NCBI RefSeq assembly: GCF_017876495.1
Contig: NZ_JAGIOB010000001.1
Span: 992,001-1,056,000 of the forward strand
Source: Microlunatus capsulatus
GTDB taxonomy: Bacteria; Actinomycetota; Actinomycetes; Propionibacteriales; Propionibacteriaceae
Direction: 5' to 3'
Length of the DNA stretch: 64,000 bases
Position numbers and translations under genes: made by a program. The notes below the pieces were generated by a model that saw only the letters and a program-made list of their open reading frames with translations, was not told where the DNA came from and did no database searches. Below are positions 1 through 10,830 of the stretch, in pieces; the stretch's first letter is position 1, and each line of letters opens with the position of its first letter.

Positions 1-532
1 GTCGTTCTTCAACGGCGCACGGTTCGGGCTGGCCAACTCGCTGCTCCGCTCGCTGGGCTTCGAGAACGTCAACTGGCTGAGCGGCGGCAACTACGGCTAC
101 TGGGTGGTGCTGGTCAGCCTGCGGCTGTGGCTGCAGGTCGGCTTCTACATGATCTTGTTCCTCGCCGGCCTGCAGCGGATCCCGACCGACACCTACGAGG
201 CGGCCGCCATCGACGGCGCCGTGGGCTGGAAGGTCTTCCGCTGGATCACCCTGCCGCAGCTGCGCGCGACCTCCGTGGCCGTCGTCCTGCTGCTGCTCAT
301 CGCCGCGTTCCAGGCCTTCGACGAGTTCTACAACACGCTGATCTCCGTCGGCGGCTACCCGCCGTTCGCGCGGCCGCCGCTGGTCTACCTCTACCTGATC
401 TCCCTCGGCGGGGGCAGCCAGGACCTGGGCCTGGGCAGCGCGGGCACGATCATCCTCACCGCCGTGGTCGTCATCATCGGCGTGGTGCAGCTCAAGATCT
501 TCTCCGTCGGCGGCAAGGAGGACCGGGCATGA
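1..532 (+). CDS. carbohydrate ABC transporter permease (MalF type), 5' partial
   Basis: The reading frame is open from base 2, so the gene begins upstream of the window; about 176 C-terminal residues are visible. It is an inner-membrane permease subunit of a sugar ABC importer. The family EAA loop that docks on the ATPase is clear: EAAAIDGAVGWKVF followed by RWITLP. Several hydrophobic membrane segments flank it. The stop overlaps the start of the next permease (ATGA at 529-532), so the two are translationally coupled and form the usual heterodimeric channel. The binding protein is presumably further upstream; the substrate cannot be read from this fragment. Confidence 0.93.
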   Translation, partial: SFFNGARFGLANSLLRSLGFENVNWLSGGNYGYWVVLVSLRLWLQVGFYMILFLAGLQRIPTDTYEAAAIDGAVGWKVFRWITLPQLRATSVAVVLLLLIAAFQAFDEFYNTLISVGGYPPFARPPLVYLYLISLGGGSQDLGLGSAGTIILTAVVVIIGVVQLKIFSVGGKEDRA

Positions 533-1356
533 GGTCGTCGCGCCGGGTGTCCGCACTGCGCTACGTCGTGCTGAGCGTGCTGGCGCTGCTGTTCCTGCTG
601 CCCTTCTACGTGCTGCTGCGCAACGGGTTCTCCAGCGAGCGGCTGCTGGCCTCGGCGCAGTGGCGCTGGCTGCCCGACCAGGTGAACGCCGACAACCTGC
701 GGGAGCTGTTCGGCAACGACAGCATCCGGATGGCCCGCAGCATGGCGAACTCCGCCGTCGTGGCCGTGGTGCAGACGCTCGCCACCGTGGTCATCTCGGC
801 GCTGGCCGGCTACGGGCTGGCCCGGATCGACCACCGGCTCAGCCGGCTGGTGCTGGGGCTCACCGTGCTCACGCTCATGGTGCCGGCCGCCGTCACCTTC
901 ATCCCCAGCTTCGTGCTGGTGTCCTCGCTGGGCTGGATCTCCACGCTGCGCGGGCTGATCATCCCCGTGCTGTTCTCGGCGTTCGCGACGTTCCTGTTCC
1001 GGCAGTTCTTCCTCGGCTTCCCCCACGAGCTGGAGGAGGCGGCCTACATCGACGGCGCCGGCTACTGGCGGACCTTCTGGCGGGTGGTGATGCCGAACAC
1101 CTACGGCATCTGCGCCGCCGTCGGGACGATCACGTTCATCGGCTCGTGGAACGCGTTCCTCTGGCCGCTGCTGATCGGCCAGGACCGCGACTTCCGCACC
1201 GTCCAGGTGGCCCTCAGCCAGTTCATGTCCAGCCAGCGGGTCGACGTCCCGCAGCTCTTCGTCGGCGCCGCCGTGGCGATCCTGCCGGTGCTGCTCGTCT
1301 TCCTCTTCCTGCAGCGCTACCTGGTGCAGGGCGTCGAGCGCTCGGGCATCGACTGA
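529..1356 (+). CDS. carbohydrate ABC transporter permease (MalG type)
   Basis: A 275-residue integral membrane protein, second permease of the sugar ABC importer that begins upstream. About six transmembrane segments are visible, the first at residues 8-30. The EAA loop EEAAYIDGAGYWRTFW near residue 170 is the contact with the ATPase, and family length is about 270-290. The ATG is fixed by the 4-base ATGA overlap with the upstream permease. No ATPase gene follows; in actinobacterial sugar importers of this family a shared MsiK-type ATPase encoded elsewhere is common, so its absence here is not odd. Confidence 0.95.
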   Translation: MRSSRRVSALRYVVLSVLALLFLLPFYVLLRNGFSSERLLASAQWRWLPDQVNADNLRELFGNDSIRMARSMANSAVVAVVQTLATVVISALAGYGLARIDHRLSRLVLGLTVLTLMVPAAVTFIPSFVLVSSLGWISTLRGLIIPVLFSAFATFLFRQFFLGFPHELEEAAYIDGAGYWRTFWRVVMPNTYGICAAVGTITFIGSWNAFLWPLLIGQDRDFRTVQVALSQFMSSQRVDVPQLFVGAAVAILPVLLVFLFLQRYLVQGVERSGID

Positions 1357-1456
1357 GGGTCCCCGCAGCGTTGAGCCGGCACCCCGCGCCCTGAGCCTGT
1401 ACTCGGCTCCCCGAGCCTTTCGAAGGCCGCGGCGCGCTCCCGCTGGACCGCCGCGC

Positions 1457-1491
1457 CCTGAGCCCGTCGAAGGGCCTTCGACAAGCTCAGG
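1457..1491. repeat. palindromic CCTGAGC/GCTCAGG intergenic repeat hairpin
   Basis: Arms CCTGAGCCCGTCGAAGG (1457-1473) and CCTTCGACAAGCTCAGG (1475-1491) pair with two mismatches (wobbles on one RNA strand) around one unpaired base. The TGAGC-N2-GTCGAAGG core is a small dispersed palindrome I recognise from intergenic regions of many GC-rich bacteria. A decayed relative lies just upstream at about 1390-1427 (CCTGAGCCTGT ... CCTTTCGAAGG). It sits between convergent genes and could act as a bidirectional terminator. Confidence 0.7.
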
Positions 1492-1520
1492 CAGCGGTGG
1501 GGCTCAGGCAGCGGTGGGGC

Positions 1521-1525
<5 letters not shown>
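1485..1525. repeat. 17-bp tandem repeat overlapping the lepA stop codon
   Basis: The unit GCTCAGGCAGCGGTGGG occurs at 1485-1501 and 1502-1518, and the first seven bases start a third time at 1519-1525. The third partial copy contains the lepA stop codon (complement of TCA at 1521-1523). The unit begins inside the right arm of the palindromic repeat at 1457-1491, so the palindrome edge appears to have been copied in tandem. Confidence 0.85.
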
Positions 1526-3374
<1,849 letters not shown>

Positions 3375-3553
3375 GTCGTCTTCCCGGTCGGCGGCGCGGC
3401 GGTCGTGCTCCCGTGCGGCGGTCGGGCCTGCACGGCGGGCGGTGCGCCCGGCGGCCATCATCCCACGCCGGACCGCCGCACCCAATCGCGCGCGGGCGCC
3501 CCGACGTCGTCAACCCGGTGGCGACCAGGACCCGGCGCCGCGACGATGGCCCG

Positions 3554-4591
3554 GTGCCCGCCGACGTCCCCGTGACCAGCGCCCGCGGCGTCCGGCTGCC
3601 CTACCGGAGCCTGCCGGGCGCGGTGCAGGCGTGGGTCGAGGAGCAGCTCGGGGGTCCGGTCGTCCGGGTCGAGGACCGCGTCGGCGGCTTCTCCCCCGGC
3701 TGCGCCGCCGTCGTGGGCACGGCCGAGCGGTCCGTCTTCGTCAAGGCCGTCGGCTCGGTCCCCAACCCCACCTCGCTCGCGCTCTACCGGCAGGAGCGGT
3801 CCCGGCTCGCCGCCCTGCCCCTCCACCCGGCCCTGCCCCGGGCGCTCGCCGGGACCGACCTCGAGCTGCCCGACCAGGCGTGGGCCGTCCTGCTGCTGCC
3901 GGCGCTGCCCGGCGAGCCGCCGGCGCACCCGTGGACCGAGCCGGTGGCCCGGCTCGTCCTCGACCGGCTGGGCGCGCTGCAGGAGACGCTCGTCGCGGCC
4001 GCCGGCAGCCCGGCCTTGGCGGCCCTGCCCGGCAGCGACGAGCTGGTCCGCTTCTTCCGCCCCTGGTCGGAGGTGCTGGACGACCCCTCCGACGCCTGGC
4101 ACGACGACCCGTGGGTCCGCTCCCGGGCCTCCGCGCTGGAAGAGGCGGGGGCGCAACTGGCGGGGGCGCTGGTCGGCGAGGTGCCCGTGCACGCCGACCT
4201 CCGGGCCGACAACGTGCTCGTCGGCCCGCCACGCGTGGCGGGCGGTGAGCCGTCGGTCTGGTTCGTCGACTGGGCGGCCGCTCTGCGGGCCGCGGCCTGG
4301 ATCGACCCGGTGGTCCTCGCCTGCGACCTCGTGGTGTCCCGGGCCGACCACCGCCAAGGCGGGACGATGGACGTGGCCGGCTTCCTGGCGTCCCACCCGG
4401 TGACGGCAGCGGTGCCGGCGCCGCTGCGCTGGGCGATGATGTCGGGGCTCGCCGTCACGCTCCACCTCCTCGGGCGTTCACCCGACCCGCCGGGGCTCCC
4501 GACGATCCGGGCCTGGCAGCGCCGGTGCGCCGAGGACCTGCTGGGCTTCGTCCGCGCCACGGATTTGGGCTCGGGTCACCACGTTTGGTAG
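3554..4591 (+). CDS. phosphotransferase / APH-like kinase family protein
   Basis: About 345 residues with the aminoglycoside-phosphotransferase/choline-kinase fold. The catalytic loop is VHADLRADN (HxDxRxDN) and the following metal-binding aspartate is in FVDW. The N-lobe has a GGFSPG nucleotide loop. The actual substrate is unknown; members of this broad family act on aminoglycosides, hydroxy-amines, sugars or small metabolites, and genomic context (between lepA and rpsT) does not help. GTG 3554 is preferred and GTG 3518 is possible; neither has a good ribosome site. The rpsT promoter appears to lie in the last 30 bases of this gene. Confidence 0.75.
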   Translation: MPADVPVTSARGVRLPYRSLPGAVQAWVEEQLGGPVVRVEDRVGGFSPGCAAVVGTAERSVFVKAVGSVPNPTSLALYRQERSRLAALPLHPALPRALAGTDLELPDQAWAVLLLPALPGEPPAHPWTEPVARLVLDRLGALQETLVAAAGSPALAALPGSDELVRFFRPWSEVLDDPSDAWHDDPWVRSRASALEEAGAQLAGALVGEVPVHADLRADNVLVGPPRVAGGEPSVWFVDWAAALRAAAWIDPVVLACDLVVSRADHRQGGTMDVAGFLASHPVTAAVPAPLRWAMMSGLAVTLHLLGRSPDPPGLPTIRAWQRRCAEDLLGFVRATDLGSGHHVW

Positions 4592-4594
4592 CGT
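4565..4594 (+). promoter_or_regulatory. candidate rpsT promoter
   Basis: TTGGGC (4565-4570) and TAGCGT (4589-4594) with an 18-bp spacer resemble an actinobacterial housekeeping promoter. It overlaps the 3' end of the preceding gene and would give a leader of about 80 nt before the rpsT GTG. Sequence match only. Confidence 0.4.
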
Positions 4595-4682
4595 GACTGG
4601 TCGCGCCCGAGGCAGTTCCTGCTCGTCAGGACCGCGGCGTGACCCCGAGACCGAACACCGACAGTTAACAGAGGCTTGCCCC

Positions 4683-4943
4683 GTGGCGAACATCAAGTCC
4701 CAGATCAAGCGGATCAAGACGAACGAGAAGGCGCGCCAGCGCAACAAGGCGACCAAGTCCGCCCTCAAGACGTCGATCCGCCGCTTCCGCGAGGCCGCGG
4801 CCGCCGGCGACACCAAGACCGCCGAGCTGGCCCGCGTGGCCACGCGGCAGCTCGACAAGGCCGCCTCCTCCGGCGTCATCCACAAGAACCAGGCGGCGAA
4901 CCGCAAGTCGGCCATCGCCGCCCAGGCCGCGAAGCTGAGCTGA
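4683..4943 (+). CDS. rpsT: 30S ribosomal protein S20
   Basis: An 86-residue basic 16S-rRNA-binding protein. It starts [20 protein letters not shown], the family signature, and ends with the [13 protein letters not shown] helix. GTG 4683 is the start by homology (family length 86-90); an AGAGG about ten bases upstream may serve as ribosome site. S20 is rich in Lys/Arg/Ala, as here. It lies between lepA and holA, the conserved actinobacterial order. A strong hairpin follows at 5041-5075. Confidence 0.97.
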   Translation: MANIKSQIKRIKTNEKARQRNKATKSALKTSIRRFREAAAAGDTKTAELARVATRQLDKAASSGVIHKNQAANRKSAIAAQAAKLS

Positions 4944-5040
4944 GCCCAGCGCCGCGCCCGGGGTGACCACCCCCGAGCCTCCGGTCCGGCACCCGCGGCC
5001 GTGACCACCGGGGGCCACCACCCTGTCCCCCAGGTCAGCT

Positions 5041-5075
5041 CGACGTCCCGATCACCTCGTGTGGTCGGGACGTCG
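5041..5075. terminator. hairpin terminator between convergent rpsT and holA
   Basis: CGACGTCCCGATCAC (5041-5055), loop CTCGT, GTGGTCGGGACGTCG (5061-5075): 15-bp stem with a single wobble-compatible mismatch. There is no U-tract, as often in very GC-rich actinobacteria. It can serve both convergent genes. Confidence 0.7.
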
Positions 5076-5144
5076 TGCGTTCCGCTGACGTCGTGCCGGG
5101 GTCCCGGCGCGCGTCCATCCGCGCTCGGTGCGCCCCCGACCGGC

Positions 5145-6116
5145 TCAGCCGCGACGGGCGCGGGCGACCGTGAGCACCGCCCGCTCGAGGGCGAAGGCCG
5201 CGTCGTCCGCGGCCCCCTTCACCTCGGCGTCGGCCACCGCCACCGCCTGCAGCGCCGTCGCCAGACCGCCCTGGTCCCAGCCCCGCGCCTGGCTGCGCAT
5301 CGTCTTGAGCTTCCACGGCGGGACGCCGACCTCGCGGGCCAGGTCGGGCTCCCGGAGCCCCGGCCCCGCCGTCACCAGCTTGCCGAGCCCGCGCAGCCCT
5401 GACGCCAGCGCGCTGGTCACCAGCACCGGCGCCACCCCGGTGGCCAGCGCCCAGCGCAGCTGCTCCATGGCGACCCCGGTGCGACCGGCCAGCGCGGCGT
5501 CGGCCACGGCGAAGCTCGTGACCTCCGAGCGGCCGCCGAAGTAGCGGCGGACCTGCACCTCCTCGATCGGCCCGCCCTCGCCGTCGGCCACCAGCTGGCT
5601 GACGGCCGCGGCCAGCGACCGCAGGTCGTGGCCGACGGCGTCGACGAGCGTCTGGGCGGCGCCCGGGTCGATCCCGGCCCCCACGCGGCGGGCCTCGGCG
5701 GCGACGAACTGGGGCAGCTCCCACGCCTTGACCGCGGGCGCGTCCACCACCTGCACCTTGGCCGCCTTGAGCTTGTCGAGCAGGCCCTTGCCCTTCTGCC
5801 CGCCGCCGTGCACCAGCACCAGGGCCAGGTCGTCCAGCGGGTGCCGGGCCAGCTCGAGCACAGCGTCGGCGAGCTCGGCCGGCAGGTTCGCCAGGTCCTC
5901 CAGGACGGCCGCCCGACGGGTGGCGAACAGCGAGGCGCTCGTCATCTCCGCGAAGCGGGACGGCTCGAGCCGCTCGGCCGAGGTCCGCTCGACCTCGGCC
6001 TCCGGGGACTCGGCGCGGATGTCGGCGAGCAGCGCGGCGACGGCCCGGTCGGCCAGCAGGCTCTCCGGTCCGCTGACCAGGGTCACCCGGCCGAAGGGAG
6101 AGGGACGCGAGGGCAC
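5145..6116 (-). CDS. holA: DNA polymerase III subunit delta
   Basis: A 323-residue clamp-loader subunit that opens the beta sliding clamp. Family features: N-terminal VTLVSGPESLLADRAV, a diverged AAA+ fold, the DLALVLVHGGGQKGKGLLDKL segment, and the C-terminal PPWKLKTMRSQAR helix bundle. The length fits. The GTG start at 6116 lies six bases after a CATGCT box, so the transcript could be nearly leaderless. The order rpsT - holA - comEC - comEA is conserved in actinobacteria; here two plus-strand genes are inserted between holA and comEC. Confidence 0.93.
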   Translation of the reverse strand: MPSRPSPFGRVTLVSGPESLLADRAVAALLADIRAESPEAEVERTSAERLEPSRFAEMTSASLFATRRAAVLEDLANLPAELADAVLELARHPLDDLALVLVHGGGQKGKGLLDKLKAAKVQVVDAPAVKAWELPQFVAAEARRVGAGIDPGAAQTLVDAVGHDLRSLAAAVSQLVADGEGGPIEEVQVRRYFGGRSEVTSFAVADAALAGRTGVAMEQLRWALATGVAPVLVTSALASGLRGLGKLVTAGPGLREPDLAREVGVPPWKLKTMRSQARGWDQGGLATALQAVAVADAEVKGAADDAAFALERAVLTVARARRG

Positions 6117-6257
6117 GGCGACAGCATGCCAGCCGCCACCGACACCCCCGTCCGGACCAGCGCCGGGCGGGACGACCGGCGTTGCTCACGGCCGCGCTGC
6201 GCCCGCGGGCCAGAATGGGCGCACCGCCCCGGGGCGGGCCGAGACGGAGGGGGACGC

Positions 6258-6989
6258 GTGGACGACGACCGCGGCACCGCCCTGCTCCGGTGGTGGGCCC
6301 GCCGCGCCCAGGAGCGCGCCGCTCGCGAGCCGGCCCGCCCGGCCGGGACGCCGTCGTCGACCGGGGCCTCGCCCGCGCCGGCCCACGCGCTGGGCCAGCG
6401 CCTGGTCGGGGCCCTGGTCCCGCTGACCCGGCTGGCGACCGTGGCGCCGGGCACGGTCGCCGTCCTGCTCCAGCCCGACGGCACGGTGACGGTCCGGCGG
6501 CCCGGTGAGCTGCTGGTCCCCCGGCTGCTGGCCCTACCGGGCGCCCCGCTGGTCCGCGCGCTGCCCGTGAGCACCGCCCCGATCCACCTCGACGTGCCCC
6601 TGACCGGGCTGGTGAGCTTCGACGGCTACCCGGTGGACACCACGACCCTGCGGTTGGAGCTGCAGCTGGACCCGGCCGACGACTTCGCCGCGCTGGCCGC
6701 GCTGGTCGCCGAGCACGGCGCCGCCGTCGAGCAGGTGCTCCTCGACCCGGTCCCCCGGGCCTGCGCGACCGCCGCCCAGGGCGCGGTGGCGATGAACCGG
6801 ATCGCGCCGCTCCAGCGGTTGGGGCTGCGCCAGGTGCTGGCCGACCGCTGGCTGCCGGCGACCTTCGGCGGGGGCCTGCTGCTGCGCCGCGGGTTCGACG
6901 TGCTGGAGGCCGACCGCACCGAGGAGGACGAGCCGACCGTCCCCGTGCTGGGTCGGCACCCCGTCGTCACCCCGGCCGGTGGGTCGTGA
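6258..6989 (+). CDS. hypothetical protein, possibly SPFH/band-7-like
   Basis: A 243-residue protein not assigned with certainty. After an Ala/Pro-rich N-terminus (to about residue 55) comes a beta-rich region with a pattern like band-7 proteins: VAPGTVAVLLQPDGTV, PGELLVPRL, LDVPLTGLVSFDGYPVDTT, LELQLDPADDF, then an amphipathic helical part. No transmembrane helix is obvious, so membrane attachment would need another means. The GTG at 6258 is supported by a very good ribosome site (GGAGGGGG). The stop overlaps the next gene (GTGA), so the pair is one operon with the membrane protein that follows. Confidence 0.65.
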   Translation: MDDDRGTALLRWWARRAQERAAREPARPAGTPSSTGASPAPAHALGQRLVGALVPLTRLATVAPGTVAVLLQPDGTVTVRRPGELLVPRLLALPGAPLVRALPVSTAPIHLDVPLTGLVSFDGYPVDTTTLRLELQLDPADDFAALAALVAEHGAAVEQVLLDPVPRACATAAQGAVAMNRIAPLQRLGLRQVLADRWLPATFGGGLLLRRGFDVLEADRTEEDEPTVPVLGRHPVVTPAGGS

Positions 6990-8398
6990 CCACCGCCACC
7001 GCCCTCTACGCCGACCCGCACGCCCCGGCGCCGACGCTGTCCCCGGTCGGGGTGCCGGAGCGGCCGGACGACCGGGCCCGGTTCGTCACCCGGGTGCGGG
7101 TCGCCGCGACGGTGCCGCTGGTCATCGGCCTCGGCACGCACGTGCTGTTCCTGGTCGCCTACTGGATCCCCGAGACCAGCGCCTTCCCCGCGCACGACTG
7201 GTGGCTCGGCCAGCTGTCGCCCCTGGTCTCGGAAGCCCTGACCAGCGACGGCGAGGCGCAGGTCGAGGCGCAGTGGCGCCAGCCGGGCCTGGGCGGCCTG
7301 CTCCTGCTGCTCGCCGCCGTCGCCCTCTTCGTCCTCGACCGTCGGCCGCGGTTGCTCGGGCCCGGCGCGGCGGTGCTGCCCGCCGCCGTCGGGACGCTGG
7401 TCGCCCTGGTCACCGCGGTCGCCCTGGTCCTCGGCGGCCGGCCGTCGGCGTCCGGGCTCACCCTCGTGCTGCTCGCGCTCTGGGTGGGTACGGCCGGCTA
7501 CGCCGCGCTGGCCGGGCTGCTGGTGGACACCGAGGCCTACCGCGAGCGCCGGTGGCGGCACGGCGTCGTCCTGCTGGCCGCCTACGCCGTCGTCGGGCCG
7601 GTGCCCACCGCCGTCGGCCGGGCGCTGTTCGGGCCGCAGCTGCGCGACGCCGCGGCCGCCCTGCAGGGCAACACCGTCGCCCTCCGGCTGGCGGCGCTGA
7701 CCAACGGCACGACGCTGCTGCTCTACCTCAGCGGTCTGCTGGTCGGCGTCGCGGTGTGGGGCGCCTACCAGTGCTGGCCGCCCCGCCGCGACCTGCGGAC
7801 CGGCCTGCGGGTGCTGGTCCTCGTCGGCGCGCTGGTGCTGACCGCCCTGGTCGGCAGCGCGGCCGCCGGCCCGGCCGAGCGGCGCGCGGAGCAGCTGCGC
7901 CAGGACAGCCCGGCCGACGCGATCCGCTTCAGCTGCGGCGCCGCCTCGCTGGACGGGAGCGGGCCGGGTGCACCGGCGCGGACACTGGTCATCACCGGCT
8001 TCACCTGCACCACGCTGACGACCTACGAGGGCTACCGGCAGCAGGTCACCCGCGAGCTGCCGTTCTCCCTCGCCCCCGTCACCGTCCGCGACCCCGACGG
8101 CCGTCGGCTGCCCGGGCGGGTGGTGAGCGCGCAGTACGGCCCGACCCTGGTGCTCGTCGGCTCCAGCCGCGTCGACACCGGCGCCGACGAGCTGCTGGCC
8201 GTCGCCGTCGACGACGGCCGCGAGCTGTGGCGCTCCAGCTGCCCCGACCGCCGTCCGCTGCGGCTCCGGTTCACCGGGGTCCCGGGCGGCGACGACCCGC
8301 AGCACGGCCGGCTCGCCGCCGGTCCCGCGGCCGTCGTCGTGACCTGCGCGGGCCGCACCACACGGCTGGACCCGGACACCGGTGCGCCGCGGCGCTGA
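6986..8398 (+). CDS. polytopic membrane protein with C-terminal beta-rich domain
   Basis: A 470-residue protein of unknown function. Residues about 35-300 hold seven or so hydrophobic segments separated by short loops; the remainder is a probable extracytoplasmic domain with PQQ/beta-propeller-like phrases (GPTLVLVGSSRVD, LLAVAVDDGRELWRSSC, CAGRTTRLDPDTG). Three cysteines (CGA, CTT, CPD) lie in the outer part. It is coupled to the upstream gene by GTGA overlap and ends five bases before the convergent comEC stop. Function not proposed. Confidence 0.7.
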   Translation: MTTATALYADPHAPAPTLSPVGVPERPDDRARFVTRVRVAATVPLVIGLGTHVLFLVAYWIPETSAFPAHDWWLGQLSPLVSEALTSDGEAQVEAQWRQPGLGGLLLLLAAVALFVLDRRPRLLGPGAAVLPAAVGTLVALVTAVALVLGGRPSASGLTLVLLALWVGTAGYAALAGLLVDTEAYRERRWRHGVVLLAAYAVVGPVPTAVGRALFGPQLRDAAAALQGNTVALRLAALTNGTTLLLYLSGLLVGVAVWGAYQCWPPRRDLRTGLRVLVLVGALVLTALVGSAAAGPAERRAEQLRQDSPADAIRFSCGAASLDGSGPGAPARTLVITGFTCTTLTTYEGYRQQVTRELPFSLAPVTVRDPDGRRLPGRVVSAQYGPTLVLVGSSRVDTGADELLAVAVDDGRELWRSSCPDRRPLRLRFTGVPGGDDPQHGRLAAGPAAVVVTCAGRTTRLDPDTGAPRR

Positions 8399-8403
8399 GC
8401 CGG

Positions 8404-10830
8404 TCACGGCGGCCGCTGGGTGACCACCCGCGGGTCGGCGTCGGTCCCGGTGACCGCCACGGAGCCGACCCGGTCGGTGGACAGCACCGTCATCCCCAGC
8501 GAGCGCGCGAGCTCGACGGTGCGCGCCGCCGGGTGCCCGTAGTCGTTGTCCTGCCCGGCGCTGGCCACCGCCAGCCGGGCCCCGGTGGCGGCGAAGAAGG
8601 CGGGCTCCTGCCGCGACGAGCCGTGGTGCGGGACCTTGAGCACGGTCGCCCGGAGGTCGACGCCCGCGGTCAGCAGAGCCCGCTGACCCGGCGGCTCGAC
8701 GTCCCCGGGCAGCAGGACGCCCAGCCCGCCGACGTCGGCGACGAGCACGACGCTGGCGTCGTTCTGCACGCCGGAGGGGTCGCCGTCCCCGCCCCGGGGC
8801 GGCAGCGGCCCGACCACCCGGAGGGCGACCTCCCCCACCCGCACCCGGGCGCCGGGCACGGGCACCACCACCGCGGCCCCCTCCGCCGCCGCGGCCGCCC
8901 GCACCGACGCCACCTCCGCCGCCGGCTCGGCCAGCGGGCTGACCCAGACCTGGCGCACGGCGCGGCCCGCCAGCACCCCGGGCAGCCCGTCGGCGTGGTC
9001 GGCGTGGAAGTGGGTGAGGACCAGCAGCGGGACCTCCCGGACCCCGAGCGCGTCGAGGCAACGCCGCATCCGGTCCGGCTCGGGACCGGCGTCGACGACG
9101 ACGGCGCTTCCCGGACCCGCCCGCAGCACCAGCCCGTCCCCCTGCCCGACGTCGCACACCACCAGCCGCCAGCCGGGCGGCGGCCACCCGGGCACCGACG
9201 GGACCCGGACCAGCGCGACGACGAGGGCCAGGGCGAGCAGCACCGTCGGCAGCCGCCGGGCCAGCACCCAGGGCACGAGCAGCGCCGCGAGCAGGCAGCC
9301 GGCGGCGAGGACCAGCACCGCGGCGGGTCCGGCCGGCCAGCCGACGTCGGCCCCGGGCAGCCGGGCGCCCACGCGGGCCACCGTCACGATGGCCTGCGCC
9401 GACCAGGCGGCGCCCCGGCCGAGCAGGGCGGCCGCCGGTGCGCTGACCAGCGAGGCCCCCGCCGCGGCGAAGCCGAGCACGGTGGCCGGCCCGACGAACG
9501 GCCCGGCGAGGGCGTTGGCCAGCAGGCCGACGACGCTCACCCGACCCGACAGCAGGACGACGACGGGCAGCGTCGTCAGGTGGGCCGCCAGGGGCAGGGT
9601 CACCGACTCCGCCAGCAGCCGGGGCAGCCAACGGGCGAGCACGTCGGCCCAGGGGCGCGCCCACCAGATGATGCCGCCGCTGGCCAGCACCGACAGCGCG
9701 AAGCCCCACGACCGGGCGAGGAAGGGCTCGACGAGCAGCAGCCCGAGCATGGCGACGCCGAGGTTGCGCAGCCCCGCCCGTCGCCCGCCGGCGCCGAGCG
9801 CGGCGAGCGCGACCAGGCCCATGGCGGCCGCCCGGAGCACGCTGGGCTCGGTCCGGCACAGCGCGACGAAGACGGCGACGCCGAGCAGCCCGACCCCGCG
9901 CAGCCACCAGCCGCGCACCCCGGACCAGCGGGCGCCCAGCAGCAGGAAGGCCAGCAGCAGCGTGAGGTTCGCGCCGGAGACGGCCGTCAGGTGCGTGAGC
10001 CCCGTCGTCTGGAACACGCCCCGGAGCTCGGCGGTGATCCCGGACGTGTCGCCGAGGACCAGGGCCGGCACCAGGGCGCGCGGTTCGGCGGGCCGGTCGG
10101 CCACCGCCGCCCGCAGGCCCGCCCGGACCCGTTCGACCAGCCGGCCGCCGGCTCCCGGCGGGAACACCGCCGTCGGCGGCGCGCGCACCCGCAGCACGGC
10201 GGCGACGTCGTCCCCGGGATCCGGGCTCTGCAGCCGCCCCGGGACGACCACGCTGGTACCCACCGGCTGCGCGGCCCACCACCCGACCTCCTCCCCGCTG
10301 ACCAGCACGGTGACCGGCACCCGGACCCGCCAGCGACCGCCGCGGCCGGTCAGCTCCAGCAGCCGGCCGTCAGCCACCAGGACGGGTGGCCGACCGGGTG
10401 CGCCGTCGACCCGCCGGGCGTCGCCGACCAGCTCCAGGCGGGCGTCCACGACGGCCCCGGCGGCGGCCAGCCGGGCCGGCGGCCCGGACCGCAGGCGGTG
10501 GGCCTGCACCGCGCCCAGCCCGCCGACGACGAGCGCGACCAGCACCGTCGCCACCAGCCAGGCGCCGCCGCGGGGACGACCGGGACGGGGACGGACCCGA
10601 CGACGCCGCAGGACCGCGGCGGCGGCCGCGAGGCCGACGCCGGCCAGTCCCAGCAGCGCCAGCCGCGGCGAGCCCCCGGTGCCGGCCCACGCCGCCGCCC
10701 ACGCGGCCAGGGCCAGGGGGACCACCCGCAGGTCCCGGACGACGTCGGTCTCCGGCTCACGCTGGGAACGGCGGGGCCGGAGCCGGGCGGCGAGCGCCGC
10801 CCCGGCGCGGCGGACCAGCGGCTCAGACAC
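8404..10830 (-). CDS. comEC: ComEC/Rec2 competence membrane channel
   Basis: An 808-residue integral membrane protein that carries transforming DNA across the cytoplasmic membrane. Order: hydrophobic N-terminal segments, an OB-like DUF4131 region, a central polytopic competence domain (THLTAVSGANLTLLL is characteristic), and a C-terminal metallo-beta-lactamase domain with VVVDAGP, LTHFHADHADG, VPHHGS and DNDYGHP metal-binding motifs; that domain may be the nuclease that degrades the non-transferred strand. Start GTG 10830 overlaps the comEA stop by eight bases, so the two are co-translated. Confidence 0.94.
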   Translation of the reverse strand: MSEPLVRRAGAALAARLRPRRSQREPETDVVRDLRVVPLALAAWAAAWAGTGGSPRLALLGLAGVGLAAAAAVLRRRRVRPRPGRPRGGAWLVATVLVALVVGGLGAVQAHRLRSGPPARLAAAGAVVDARLELVGDARRVDGAPGRPPVLVADGRLLELTGRGGRWRVRVPVTVLVSGEEVGWWAAQPVGTSVVVPGRLQSPDPGDDVAAVLRVRAPPTAVFPPGAGGRLVERVRAGLRAAVADRPAEPRALVPALVLGDTSGITAELRGVFQTTGLTHLTAVSGANLTLLLAFLLLGARWSGVRGWWLRGVGLLGVAVFVALCRTEPSVLRAAAMGLVALAALGAGGRRAGLRNLGVAMLGLLLVEPFLARSWGFALSVLASGGIIWWARPWADVLARWLPRLLAESVTLPLAAHLTTLPVVVLLSGRVSVVGLLANALAGPFVGPATVLGFAAAGASLVSAPAAALLGRGAAWSAQAIVTVARVGARLPGADVGWPAGPAAVLVLAAGCLLAALLVPWVLARRLPTVLLALALVVALVRVPSVPGWPPPGWRLVVCDVGQGDGLVLRAGPGSAVVVDAGPEPDRMRRCLDALGVREVPLLVLTHFHADHADGLPGVLAGRAVRQVWVSPLAEPAAEVASVRAAAAAEGAAVVVPVPGARVRVGEVALRVVGPLPPRGGDGDPSGVQNDASVVLVADVGGLGVLLPGDVEPPGQRALLTAGVDLRATVLKVPHHGSSRQEPAFFAATGARLAVASAGQDNDYGHPAARTVELARSLGMTVLSTDRVGSVAVTGTDADPRVVTQRPP

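Noticed and set aside
5628-6257. N-terminal extension of the 6258-6989 protein
   Set aside because: The extension is antisense to holA, has no family resemblance, and a strong ribosome site sits right before GTG 6258.
6626-10282. 1218-codon minus-strand open frame
   Set aside because: Runs antisense through two plus-strand genes and out of frame through comEC; a product of very high GC with no domain.
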